NCBI GenBank assembly: GCA_052078155.1
Contig: JBQJBP010000002.1
Coordinates: 310,001 to 374,000, forward strand
Direction of reading: 5' to 3'
Length of the DNA: 64,000 nt
DNA from: CAXBMB01 sp052078155
Lineage (GTDB): Bacteria; Pseudomonadota; Alphaproteobacteria; Kiloniellales; DSM-21159
Below, in pieces: positions 8,498-16,299 of this stretch. Under the pieces are notes generated by a model that worked only from the letters and a program-made list of their open reading frames with translations, was not told the DNA's origin and searched no databases. A program made the position numbers and the translations under genes. Each line of letters opens with the position of its first letter. Position 1 is the stretch's first letter.

Positions 8498-9328
8498 TTA
8501 CGACTCTGTGCCTTTGTAGTAGAGAGACTTCATCTGCTTCTGGCTGACAAAGGGCCGAAGAAGCAGTCCCAGAACCGGCAACTCCTTTCGTCCCTCCACG
8601 CCGATCTTCATGTCGAGCTGGCGGGCATTTGGGCTGGCACTGCCAAAAAGGCGATCCCAGACACTAAGAAAGGTTCCATAGTTGGAATCTGTGTCCTGTT
8701 GGCGGGCGTGGTGGTGCACCCAGTGAATGGAGGGGGTAATCACAACTCTGGACAGGATCTTCTCCAGACGCTCTGGCAGACGCAGGTTTGAATGGTGGAA
8801 CAGCGCCGCCAGCAGAACCAGAGCCTCAAACACCAGAACAGAAGTGAGGGGCAGATCCAGCAGGAAAATGACCCCGGCCCGGAAACTCGCCGACAGCAGA
8901 ACCTCTCCCGGGTGAAAGCGCACGGCTGTGGTGGTATCCAAAAAGCGGTCCAGATGATGCACTTCATGAAACCGCCAGAGAAACGGCACAACATGGTTGG
9001 CCCGGTGCCACCAGTAGATCAGACAGTCCAAAATCAGCAGATCCACCAACAGAGCGGGCCACCCGGTCCAGGATTGAGGGCGCCAGGGCAACGCCAGTTC
9101 ACTGGCCAGATAGGTGATTGGCAGCACGATCAAAGCGGAAAGCAGTATGTTTCCACCCCACAGTATCGCATTGCGCCCCACCCTCTGAATCCGCATGGGC
9201 GGTTCCTGATTTAAGGAGCCCGGCTCACGGGCGGCCGGCCGCAGCCTCTCACCGATAAAAAACAACAAGAACCACAGGCCCACAGTCAGACCTTTGTAGG
9301 CGGTCAGTTGTTCCAGAACGCCGTCCAT
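8498..9328 (-). CDS. Sterol desaturase/fatty acid hydroxylase superfamily membrane protein
   Basis: A 276-residue integral membrane protein with the histidine clusters of the diiron hydroxylase superfamily: HRANH, HEVHH and HWVHHH, followed by NYGTFLSVWDRLFG, a typical C-terminal signature. About four to five hydrophobic spans surround the clusters. Such enzymes hydroxylate or desaturate lipid or sterol-like chains using a di-iron centre. I start at an ATG with GGGAG six bases before it; a GTG ten codons upstream (9358) is also possible. It lies on the opposite strand between lolA and xthA, breaking the usual order, which suggests a later insertion. The substrate cannot be inferred. Confidence 0.8.
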   Translation of the reverse strand: MDGVLEQLTAYKGLTVGLWFLLFFIGERLRPAAREPGSLNQEPPMRIQRVGRNAILWGGNILLSALIVLPITYLASELALPWRPQSWTGWPALLVDLLILDCLIYWWHRANHVVPFLWRFHEVHHLDRFLDTTTAVRFHPGEVLLSASFRAGVIFLLDLPLTSVLVFEALVLLAALFHHSNLRLPERLEKILSRVVITPSIHWVHHHARQQDTDSNYGTFLSVWDRLFGSASPNARQLDMKIGVEGRKELPVLGLLLRPFVSQKQMKSLYYKGTES

Positions 9329-9511
9329 AAACCACTCCCAATCCGGATCACCCGTCACCTGAAGACACTTGCACAGTCAGGGTCAGGCAACGTCACAAAC
9401 AGCCTTCTAATTAGCCTTTGATCTTCTATTGCAGGCATCATTTTTTTGCGAGGCGGTCGTTTGTCTCACAACAATGGCCACACGCTGGGTTTAAGAGAGG
9501 AAATAAAAAAT

Positions 9512-9531
9512 CACAATTCGACCACAATTCG
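9512..9531. repeat. Pair of 9-bp direct repeats spaced by one helical turn
   Basis: CACAATTCG occurs at 9512-9520 and 9523-9531, a period of 11 bp. Two identical half-sites on one face of the helix look like a binding site for a dimeric regulator. It lies upstream of the hydroxylase gene (minus) and of the putative small RNA (plus). Confidence 0.3.
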
Positions 9532-9639
9532 GAATCTGAAAGTGAATCAAAGGGCTAGGTTATTTACTTAACAGCTGTTGCATAGTTGAGCGCTACTTGC
9601 CGCTTTCAAGCTATTGAAAACTACTGAACTTAGAGTAAG

Positions 9640-9763
9640 CTCAGTGATTAGTTAGAGGTTCAATTTACCTCGCTCCGCGTGGGATTTGAGTTCCCCTGCC
9701 AAATCCCCCATCTGTAGCGGAGTTTGGAACGCCCGGCTGTCCCCCCGACCGGGCGTTCCTTTT
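9640..9763 (+). ncRNA. Putative structured small RNA
   Basis: Three consecutive hairpins are visible: GAGGT/ACCTC (9655-9671); a long stem made of CTCCGC (9673-9678) with GCGGAG (9717-9722) enclosing GGGATTTG (9681-9688) with CAAATCCC (9700-9707); and a perfect intrinsic terminator at 9726-9763. Two loops are C-rich (TTCCCC and TCCCCCC), as in small RNAs that pair with G-rich ribosome binding sites. No plus-strand protein gene ends nearby (lolA stops 1.5 kb upstream), so the terminator needs another transcript. The 5' end is a guess, since I could not find a clear promoter. I do not recognise the family. Confidence 0.5.
9726..9763 (+). terminator. Intrinsic terminator of the putative small RNA
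   Basis: An 11-bp perfect stem GGAACGCCCGG (9726-9736) / CCGGGCGTTCC (9749-9759) with a 12-base C-rich loop, followed by TTTT. The opposite strand lacks a T-run, so it works in the plus direction. Confidence 0.85.
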
Positions 9764-10378
9764 AGGATCTTTCAGTTTTCTTTTCTGAGGACACGCCTGT
9801 TTTGGTGCGCCTGTTAGAGCGCTCTGATTTCAGAACGGTGCTTTGTCGTCCTTGCCGGCCTTGGGTCAGCGCAAAACTCATGCCTTTGGCTTGTGAGCAC
9901 CTGCTTATCAGGCGGCCCCTTTCCGCTCGAAAAGCGCTTGGATCCAGGCACCCAAGTTTATGCGCACAAAACCTCCTGTGCAGGTCCCAGCGCATCCTAC
10001 TTCACGTGTTTTGGGGTCTGCCCAGACATGTGGGATGTCTGTCCTCTGGGGTCCCCGCATGAAGAAACAATCTTCTTTTTGGGCAGACGTCGCCTTCAAC
10101 ATCGGCTTTGCTGGCGTTGTTCCGGCACGCCATCTGATGTGGTCCCTTTGAGGTCAGAGGCTCATTGGGTGGAAAAGACCTCTCTTCTTTGCCTCGAAGA
10201 TGAGGGTCAGCGGGTTTTTCTTCGGATTGTCAGGAGGTGGCGGAAGAAAAGAGGTTTGGCCCGGATTTCTGCCCTTTTTTCTTCCCAAAGAGGGGGAAAT
10301 TTGGCACAGTGCAGGAGTGTTTAGGGGATCAAAAAGCCCCCTGTTCTATCCCATTGATCATAAAGGTTTGAACCGGCT
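9764..10378. other. Gap of about 615 bases, no gene seen
   Basis: Between the small-RNA terminator and the xthA regulatory region. Several short open frames occur on both strands, but they overlap each other, lack ribosome binding sites and show no protein family features. No repeat copy was recognised. Confidence 0.4.
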
Positions 10379-10436
10379 GTGAAATTATCACGGTTTCGGA
10401 ACGATCCCTTATCGAAATAATTTCACTACCGAAACG
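10379..10436 (+). promoter_or_regulatory. Two interleaved inverted repeats upstream of xthA
   Basis: GTGAAATTAT (10379-10388) pairs with ATAATTTCAC (10417-10426), and CGGTTTCGG (10391-10399) pairs with CCGAAACG (10429-10436). The order A-B-A'-B' cannot form two nested hairpins; as RNA it would be a pseudoknot, and as DNA two overlapping operators. The last arm ends eight bases before the xthA ATG, so any structure would touch translation initiation. Confidence 0.45.
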
Positions 10437-10444
10437 AGGCCTTC

Positions 10445-11236
10445 ATGACTCTGCGAATTGCTTCCTGGAACGTCAACTCCCTGCGGCAGAGGCTGGAACA
10501 TCTGGCTCAGTTCAATGCAGAAATCGACCCCCATGTGGTCTGCCTGCAAGAGACAAAAGTGGTGGATGAGCTCTTTCCACAGGACGAAATCAAAGCCATG
10601 GGATTTGAGCACCTGATCTTTCACGGGCAGAAGTCCTACAACGGCGTGGCGATCCTCTCAAAACTGCCCTTCCTCTCTGAGGAGAAGCGGGTCTGGTGCA
10701 ACAAGGATGATCGCAGGCACGTCAGTGTGACGCTGGAAGGGGATCTGGAACTGCACAATTTCTATGTTCCTTCTGGCGGTCCAACACCCGACCCGGAAAA
10801 GAACGACAAATTTGCCCACAAACTGTCCTTCCTTGAAGAAATGAAGGACTGGGCCGCAACGGAAGCCAAAGACAAAAAACTGCTGATGATGGGCGACTTC
10901 AACGTCGCCCCCCTGGAAAACGACGTCTGGAACCACAAGAAACTGCTCAAGTCCGTTGGCCATACACCCGGAGAATCAGAGCGGGTTGCCGCCATCCAGT
11001 CTGCAGGGAACCTGACAGACATCGGCCGCCACTTTGTACCTGCGGACCAGCCTCTCTACAGCTGGTGGGGCTACCGCTATGCCCTGTCCGTGCAAAAGGA
11101 CTATGGCTGGCGATTGGATCACGCCTGGGCCACAGCCTCCCTCATGCCGCAGGTCAAAAACTACCGCAGCTTCAAAGACAGCCGACTGTGGGAAAAGCCC
11201 TCTGACCACATCCCTGTCATCGTCGACATCGACTGA
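10445..11236 (+). CDS. xthA: Exodeoxyribonuclease III
   Basis: A 263-residue member of the endonuclease/exonuclease/phosphatase fold. Active-site motifs are visible: WNVNS with Asn at 9 and 11, QETK with the metal-binding Glu at 36, GDFNVAP near 149-155, the LDHAW segment and the terminal SDHIPV (253-258) with the catalytic Asp-His pair. XthA cleaves DNA at abasic sites and removes 3' blocks in base excision repair. CGAGG lies close to the ATG. The leader carries the interleaved inverted repeats. The gene ends 73 bases from the convergent thioesterase gene, with no obvious terminator between them. Confidence 0.94.
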   Translation: MTLRIASWNVNSLRQRLEHLAQFNAEIDPHVVCLQETKVVDELFPQDEIKAMGFEHLIFHGQKSYNGVAILSKLPFLSEEKRVWCNKDDRRHVSVTLEGDLELHNFYVPSGGPTPDPEKNDKFAHKLSFLEEMKDWAATEAKDKKLLMMGDFNVAPLENDVWNHKKLLKSVGHTPGESERVAAIQSAGNLTDIGRHFVPADQPLYSWWGYRYALSVQKDYGWRLDHAWATASLMPQVKNYRSFKDSRLWEKPSDHIPVIVDID

Positions 11237-11309
11237 TAAGCCGAACAGACCGAGGGCCCTGCTACTTTACGGTTTGGCTCCGCCTGGCCTTAATCAGATC
11301 GCTTTGACT

Positions 11310-12119
11310 CTAGGCATCGGCTGGCGTCAGGATACAGGACTGACAGGCCTGCCCCAGGAACCCCTGCCGATCGAAGATCTTGGTAAAGGTCGTGCCCAGA
11401 CCATTGGGTTGCCAGGGGGCTTCGGCCAGCAAGCCAACCCATCCCTGCCCGTCTTCAGCCGAAAAGCGGGGCGGTCTGGTCAGGTGTACGGACAGATCCA
11501 CATTGGGAAAAGCCGCAACTGCCGGATCGACAAATCCATCGGGCTTGAAGGGCCCGCTGGCCCAATCAGCCAGGCAGCTCACATAACCAAGGGGGTGCAG
11601 CGACGGCAGCCCTTCTGACACCAATGGATTGCGGGGCCGGATCCAAAGACAGCCATCTGGTCCACGCCGGAAGTCACAGGCGTCCCCAAACCAGCGCCGT
11701 CCCTCTACCATGGGCGGGCGAAAGGGACTTTCCGGGAACTCCAGAGGATTTACCGCTTTGTCCCAGAGGGGCGGCGGCACAAGCGCCTCAATCTGCCGGG
11801 TTTTGCCAAAGGCCGCCCGGGCTGTTGCCAGCAGTTTGCCTTCCGCCTGAAGCTCAGCCGTCATGGCCAGGGTCCGGCCCCCCTGCCGCACCAGTTCAGC
11901 AGACGCCGTCAGATTTTCACGCGGAACCGGACGCAGAAACTGCGCCTGAAAACTCAGACCCTGCCAGTCGTCCTTTGGCTCAGGTGCTGTCTGCTGCATG
12001 GCCAGCATCAAAAGCGCCGTCACAGCCCCGCCGTGCAGTCCGCCAAAAGGCCCACCTGCATCCTGATGGGCAAACCAAAGATCACCGTCTTTGGTGAGCA
12101 AAGGGGCCTTGCTCCCCAT
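11310..12119 (-). CDS. Thioesterase-superfamily (double hotdog) protein
   Basis: A 269-residue protein with two hotdog halves. The first half has GGLHGGAVTALLMLAM and LSFQAQFLRPVP, typical of acyl-CoA thioesterase II/TesB-like folds. The second half has PNVDLSVHLTRPP and WVGLLAEAPWQPNGLGTTFTKIFD, the usual C-terminal strand pattern. Such proteins hydrolyse acyl-CoA or other acyl thioesters in the cytosol. It lies downstream of the cyclic-nucleotide-binding gene on the same strand but 187 bases away, with a decayed repeat between them, so co-transcription is uncertain. The substrate is unknown. Confidence 0.75.
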   Translation of the reverse strand: MGSKAPLLTKDGDLWFAHQDAGGPFGGLHGGAVTALLMLAMQQTAPEPKDDWQGLSFQAQFLRPVPRENLTASAELVRQGGRTLAMTAELQAEGKLLATARAAFGKTRQIEALVPPPLWDKAVNPLEFPESPFRPPMVEGRRWFGDACDFRRGPDGCLWIRPRNPLVSEGLPSLHPLGYVSCLADWASGPFKPDGFVDPAVAAFPNVDLSVHLTRPPRFSAEDGQGWVGLLAEAPWQPNGLGTTFTKIFDRQGFLGQACQSCILTPADA

Positions 12120-12141
12120 TACTTTCTCCTCGTTTTCCTGA

Positions 12142-12200
12142 ACATGATCGGGTTAGGCGGAAGTGCTTTGAGCCTGAAGGCAAAAGTGGCCTCCCCACCT
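12142..12200 (-). repeat. Decayed part-copy D of the dispersed repeat
   Basis: ACATGATCGGGTTAGGCGGA, then AGTGCTTTGAGCCTGAAG, aligns with the complement of copy C (GCATGATCGGTTTAGTTGGA, then AGCGCTTTGTGCCTGGAA). About 40 bases are clearly related and the rest has decayed. A further terminus-like fragment, GGGCATGATCCGATTTTAG, lies at about 12863-12881. Confidence 0.45.
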
Positions 12201-12306
12201 GATCCTCATCTGGCAAACCGGCGACATCAGGGCGAGCCTGACCGCTGGCAACAGACCCTGAGAACAAAAGGTCCCCAGCGCCTCAGTCCCAGTGTCACAC
12301 ATGGGG

Positions 12307-12750
12307 TTAACCCCGCAGTTCCCGCAACTGCTTGTTGGTGTTTTCCAGGCGATGGGCCAAGACCCGCATCACCTCAATGCCGATTTCCGGGAAGTCCTTG
12401 ACCACCCGAAAGAACAGCTCCTTGGTAATCATCAAGGTCGTAACGTCCCCCTTGGCCGTTACGGTGGCTGTTCGGCCCACATCAATCAGAATGGCAATTT
12501 CACCGACAATGTCATTGGCACCGACCTGTGCCACAGTCAAAGGACCGTCGTCGGTCTGGATAGACACGTCCGCGTCCCCTTCCAGGATGATGTAGGCAGC
12601 ATCCCCGGCATCTCCTTGCCGACAGAGAGCCTGACCATCCTTGAAGTTCATGCGCTCACTGGCAAAAGCCATGAGTTTCAGTTTGGCCGTGTCGATGTTC
12701 GCGAAGAGTGGAATCTTCTTCAGCGTTGCAACTTCTTGTTCCAGGCTCAT
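12307..12750 (-). CDS. Cyclic nucleotide-binding domain protein
   Basis: A 147-residue protein made of one cyclic-nucleotide-binding domain with no DNA-binding part. It has KIPLFANIDTAKLKLMA, the phosphate-binding cassette (FVGE-type) seen as DIVGEIAIL followed by VGRTATVTA, where the Arg would contact the cyclic phosphate, and a C-terminal helix (VMRVLAHRLENTN). It begins at MSLEQEV, supported by AAGGA upstream. It follows the degenerate ABC-like protein by 203 bases on the same strand, so the two are likely co-expressed. The domain probably senses cAMP or cGMP and acts by protein contact. The class III cyclase at 27079 could supply the ligand; that link is inference. Confidence 0.85.
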   Translation of the reverse strand: MSLEQEVATLKKIPLFANIDTAKLKLMAFASERMNFKDGQALCRQGDAGDAAYIILEGDADVSIQTDDGPLTVAQVGANDIVGEIAILIDVGRTATVTAKGDVTTLMITKELFFRVVKDFPEIGIEVMRVLAHRLENTNKQLRELRG

Positions 12751-12953
12751 GTCTTTTTTCCTTACCGCCGGGCCGCCGCCCTTTAGCGTTACCATCGATA
12801 AAGCAAGTGCTGAGCTGACCTGCTTTTTCGACTCTCCTCCCCGATATCACCAGCGCCTTGTCAGGGCATGATCCGATTTTAGCCCCCGCAAAGCATCTTC
12901 AGATGCATATCAGCCGGTCATCTTCTGCTGGCTGAAGCGCCCCTCTTGCTGAC

Positions 12954-15668
12954 CTAATCTGCGCTCATCAGTTCGCAGAAGTGGGTGCCTTCCTTGTTCA
13001 GCGACTCAAAGCTGCCCTGTTCAGCCAGACGGCCCTGTTTCACCACCAGGATATGATCAAATCCTTCTGCCAGTGAGGCCCGTTCCAGCACCCAGAAAAG
13101 GCCCCCGTCGGCGCGGGCTGCCAGCAAGCTGTCAACCAGATCAGCACGGGTCGTCCCGTCCATGATGGCGGTCGCTTCGTTGATCACCATCAGGTCCGGA
13201 CGCTTCAGCAACGCGCGGGCCAGCGCCAGTTTCTGCTGCTGAACCGGGCGCAGGCGCTTGCCGCCAACACCAACGTCATAGTCCAGCCCCGTTTCCATCA
13301 CCAGGTGGCGCAGGTTCAGGCTGTCCAGAACATCCCGGATGGACCGTCCCACCAGTTCCGCGCCTTCTGCCTGACCATAGACCAGACGACCGAACAACAC
13401 GTTATCCATGACAGATGCGGCAGCGTTGTAAGCCTGAGGATCGTAAAATGCGACGGCCCCGGGATCCTCTGCGGTGATGGCCTCAGCCAGATGGTGACGC
13501 ACCGCCAGCACCTGTTTGGAAAAATCTTCATCCACCAGGGCCAGACGGTGACGGGCTTCCACATAGATAAAGGGGAGGCGCATCAGGGCATTGATGTCTT
13601 CTTCTGCCAGCTGATCCAGACCCTTCTGTTCGGCCCGGGTCACCACCTGGGTAAACTCAGGCAGGTCATCGGCATCAATGAAAGAGAACTGCTCGAAGAA
13701 GGGATGTCCCGGCGGCAGGTCGGCAAAGATTTCAACCATGGTCTGGGCGATCACCAGACCTTTTTGTGCCAGCAGGGGCGCCAGGCCTTCGCGGTCCAGA
13801 ATGCGCTTCACCAGCTTGTTGTCGGCCAGCTTGTCAGTTTCGTAGTCCGCTTTGCGCGGCGTCCCGAAAAGCAGGTTCTCGGCCAGAGTGGCATTGGTGT
13901 TGTAAAGCTCCGGGTCAAAGCGCATGACCAGGTCACTGTTGCCATCAGCTTCCAGCCGGTCCGTCAGAGCCGCTCGGGCCCGCAGGAGATCATCGGTTTC
14001 TTTGGGGCGGATCTTGGGATCAATGGTGCCGTTGAGACCAAAGCCATAGACGTCTTCTTCCAGACCAACGCCCACCAACTGATCGATCATGGCTTCTGAC
14101 AGGCTCTGGCTGTCAGTCACGCCGGCAGCCTCGTAGTCCACCCAGTCTGCATTCAGATCCAGAGGATTGTTGGCAGAGCGGCGAATCTCCGCAAGGCGCG
14201 CTTTGGCTTTTGTGGCTTCCGCCCCATCGTAAACCGGATCCACCAAAGGCTTGTGTCGCAGGCCATAAAGCAGGTTTTCACGCACCGACAGGGGGAAGAG
14301 GTAGGCATGGGGTTCCACGTAGGAAATGCGCCGTCCCAGCACCGCTTCCGGCAGCGCATCCGCCCGCTGGTCCCCAATCTGCACAGACCCGCTGGCGGGA
14401 GAAATCAGTCCGGACAACAAAGTAGACAGAAATTCCTTGCCGCTGCTGCTGTCGCCAACCACCGCAATGCGTTTGTCCAGCGGCACCGTGACATCGAAGC
14501 CGTCCAGCAGGCGGTTGTTGTTTTCGTCGGTCATGACCAGAGAGCTGAACTTGATCGGGCCTTGCAGCGGCGTGCTGACCTGATCCGGGTCCTGACGTTC
14601 CGGCTCCATGATTTCAGCCGGGGCAAACTGCTCTACCACCTGATCGTACTTGATCTGTACATCGTTGCGGCGCTGTTCCCAGTTGATCAGCTCACGGATG
14701 GGACCAGGCAAATCCTTGTAGGCTGCGATCACAGCCACCAGCGCGCCCAGATCCAACCGGCCCGTCAGTGCAAGGTAGCCACCGATGGAATAGAAGAAGA
14801 AAGGTGTCAGCTGACTCATGAAGTTGTTGAGGAACTTCACAAAGAACTTGCGCTGATAGATTTCAAAGCGGATGTCGAAGATGCGCCCCAGACGGCTGGT
14901 GATTTCCGCCCGTTCCCAGTTGGAGGCATCGTTTGCATGGACCTCCACCGCCCCGTCCATCAGCTCACTGACCCGTCCGGCCAGGGCGCGCGCGGTCAGT
15001 TGTCGCTCTTTGCCCAGGCGCAAAATGGCCACACGAAGTTTGGGAATCAGAATGGCCTGGGCCAGTACGATGACGCCTGCCACCAGACCCAGCCAGAAAG
15101 ACTGGACCATGATGAACACCATGGCCGTGATGGCCTGTCCCCCCATAAAGATGGGCGTAACAAAAGCATCCCCGATGAAGCCGCCGAGAGGCTCCACCTC
15201 GTCCTTGACCATGGTGGCCACTTCAGCGCCCTTCATGCGCCGCACCTGAGGCAGAGAAAAGCGCAGGAGGCGGTCGGTCAGATCAAAACGCAGACGCCGC
15301 AGCATCCGCTCACCCAGGCGCCCTTTGGAGGTATTGATGTAGAACTTGAAGCCACCGTTGACAAAAACCATCACCAGGAAGATGCCACTGTAACACATCA
15401 AAGTGGCCATCTGATCCAGGTTGACCCCTTCGAAAAGCATGATCTGCTCGCCAAAGAGGGTTTCTGAAAAAGGCAGGGCTATGTCACCAAAAGGCAGGGT
15501 AGAATCAGGGCGGCGGAAGCCCTCCCCCTGAATGCCGATATTGACGATCTTCTTGGGCACATCCAGCGACAGGAAATAGAAAGGCAGGGACAGCAACACT
15601 GTTACAATGATGCTGAATTGCTCGGCCTTACTAAAACGCCAGATGTATTTAAAGAGATTCGGCTCCAT
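12954..15668 (-). CDS. Degenerate ABC-transporter-like membrane protein with internally repeated nucleotide-binding domain
   Basis: A 904-residue protein, against about 580-620 for a usual half-transporter. Residues about 10-335 look like a type-I exporter membrane domain (about six spans). The nucleotide-binding part (from about 370) has every catalytic motif altered: Walker A is GDSSSGKE (about 405-412, last residue Glu instead of Ser/Thr), the Q-loop reads YVEP, the signature is LRPVQQQ (about 806) instead of LSGGQ, Walker B is VINEATA (Asp to Asn) and the H-loop is VLERAS (His to Glu). Between Q-loop and signature lies an insert of roughly 290 residues in which the Q-loop-like segment is repeated: ENLLYG (about 464), ENLLFG (597) and DNVLFG (755). 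It probably no longer hydrolyses ATP. I start at ATG 15668; a TTG at 15683 is possible. Confidence 0.8.
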   Translation of the reverse strand: MEPNLFKYIWRFSKAEQFSIIVTVLLSLPFYFLSLDVPKKIVNIGIQGEGFRRPDSTLPFGDIALPFSETLFGEQIMLFEGVNLDQMATLMCYSGIFLVMVFVNGGFKFYINTSKGRLGERMLRRLRFDLTDRLLRFSLPQVRRMKGAEVATMVKDEVEPLGGFIGDAFVTPIFMGGQAITAMVFIMVQSFWLGLVAGVIVLAQAILIPKLRVAILRLGKERQLTARALAGRVSELMDGAVEVHANDASNWERAEITSRLGRIFDIRFEIYQRKFFVKFLNNFMSQLTPFFFYSIGGYLALTGRLDLGALVAVIAAYKDLPGPIRELINWEQRRNDVQIKYDQVVEQFAPAEIMEPERQDPDQVSTPLQGPIKFSSLVMTDENNNRLLDGFDVTVPLDKRIAVVGDSSSGKEFLSTLLSGLISPASGSVQIGDQRADALPEAVLGRRISYVEPHAYLFPLSVRENLLYGLRHKPLVDPVYDGAEATKAKARLAEIRRSANNPLDLNADWVDYEAAGVTDSQSLSEAMIDQLVGVGLEEDVYGFGLNGTIDPKIRPKETDDLLRARAALTDRLEADGNSDLVMRFDPELYNTNATLAENLLFGTPRKADYETDKLADNKLVKRILDREGLAPLLAQKGLVIAQTMVEIFADLPPGHPFFEQFSFIDADDLPEFTQVVTRAEQKGLDQLAEEDINALMRLPFIYVEARHRLALVDEDFSKQVLAVRHHLAEAITAEDPGAVAFYDPQAYNAAASVMDNVLFGRLVYGQAEGAELVGRSIRDVLDSLNLRHLVMETGLDYDVGVGGKRLRPVQQQKLALARALLKRPDLMVINEATAIMDGTTRADLVDSLLAARADGGLFWVLERASLAEGFDHILVVKQGRLAEQGSFESLNKEGTHFCELMSAD

Positions 15669-16299
15669 CGTGCCCCGAAACAACTCCCAAGAGATTTTCA
15701 GTTCAGTCCCGTCATAACATCGGTTCAGACAGGAAAGATAACCACTTTTTTCTCAAGCCCCTCTGCAAAAGCTGTTCAAAAGACCTCGGGGCCTCCCCAA
15801 TCCGACACAAATCCTCTCGCAACTGGTGTGCTTTCTTCCAGACCACACTCCACTGTAGATAGGATTGACGTTAGGAAAAAAGATCAAAATGCAACGTACC
15901 TTGAGAAAGACCCCTTCATCCCCCTGGGAAATCCTTCCAGTCACCCCAGACCGGGCAGCTTACCCCAGCGCTGCTCCCGGACAAAAAGGAAAAGCCCGTG
16001 ACAGGTAGGTTAAATAAGTCACAGTCAGGCATAACCTCCTCCATACAGCCTTTCCCCCAAGGCACAGGCTGTGCCATAGTCTCCCCGGCTGCGTAGGCTG
16101 GTTTTTCGCTCAATCTTGTTTTGGTGCAAAGTGAACCTGCCACGCGAGGCAGGTTGCTGGGTCCCGACACAGGACTGGTCCAGAAAAGGGATCATTTGCG
16201 GGATAGGGAATTAGACCGGAACCATCAGCCGTTGGTCGTGTTTTGTTTGTTGATTGGGGGCATGGCCTGCCCGATAGGGGCAGAGCCCAGGGGAAAGAT
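15669..16299. other. Gap of about 630 bases with one inverted repeat
   Basis: It separates the divergent ABC-like gene and the glycosyltransferase cluster, so both promoters should be here. The only notable structure is AACCTGCC (16134-16141) / GGCAGGTT (16148-16155), a perfect 8-bp inverted repeat with a 6-base spacer and no T-run, better explained as an operator than a terminator. It lies about 145 bases before the first glycosyltransferase gene. No gene was recognised. Confidence 0.4.

Noticed and set aside
10291..10308. TTGGCACAGTGCAGGAG, sigma-54-like, before xthA
   Set aside because: Only the -24 half matches; no -12 TTGC at the right distance.
14253..15467. 404-codon plus-strand open frame
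   Set aside because: Shadow of the ABC-like gene; His/Gln-rich translation, no ribosome binding site.
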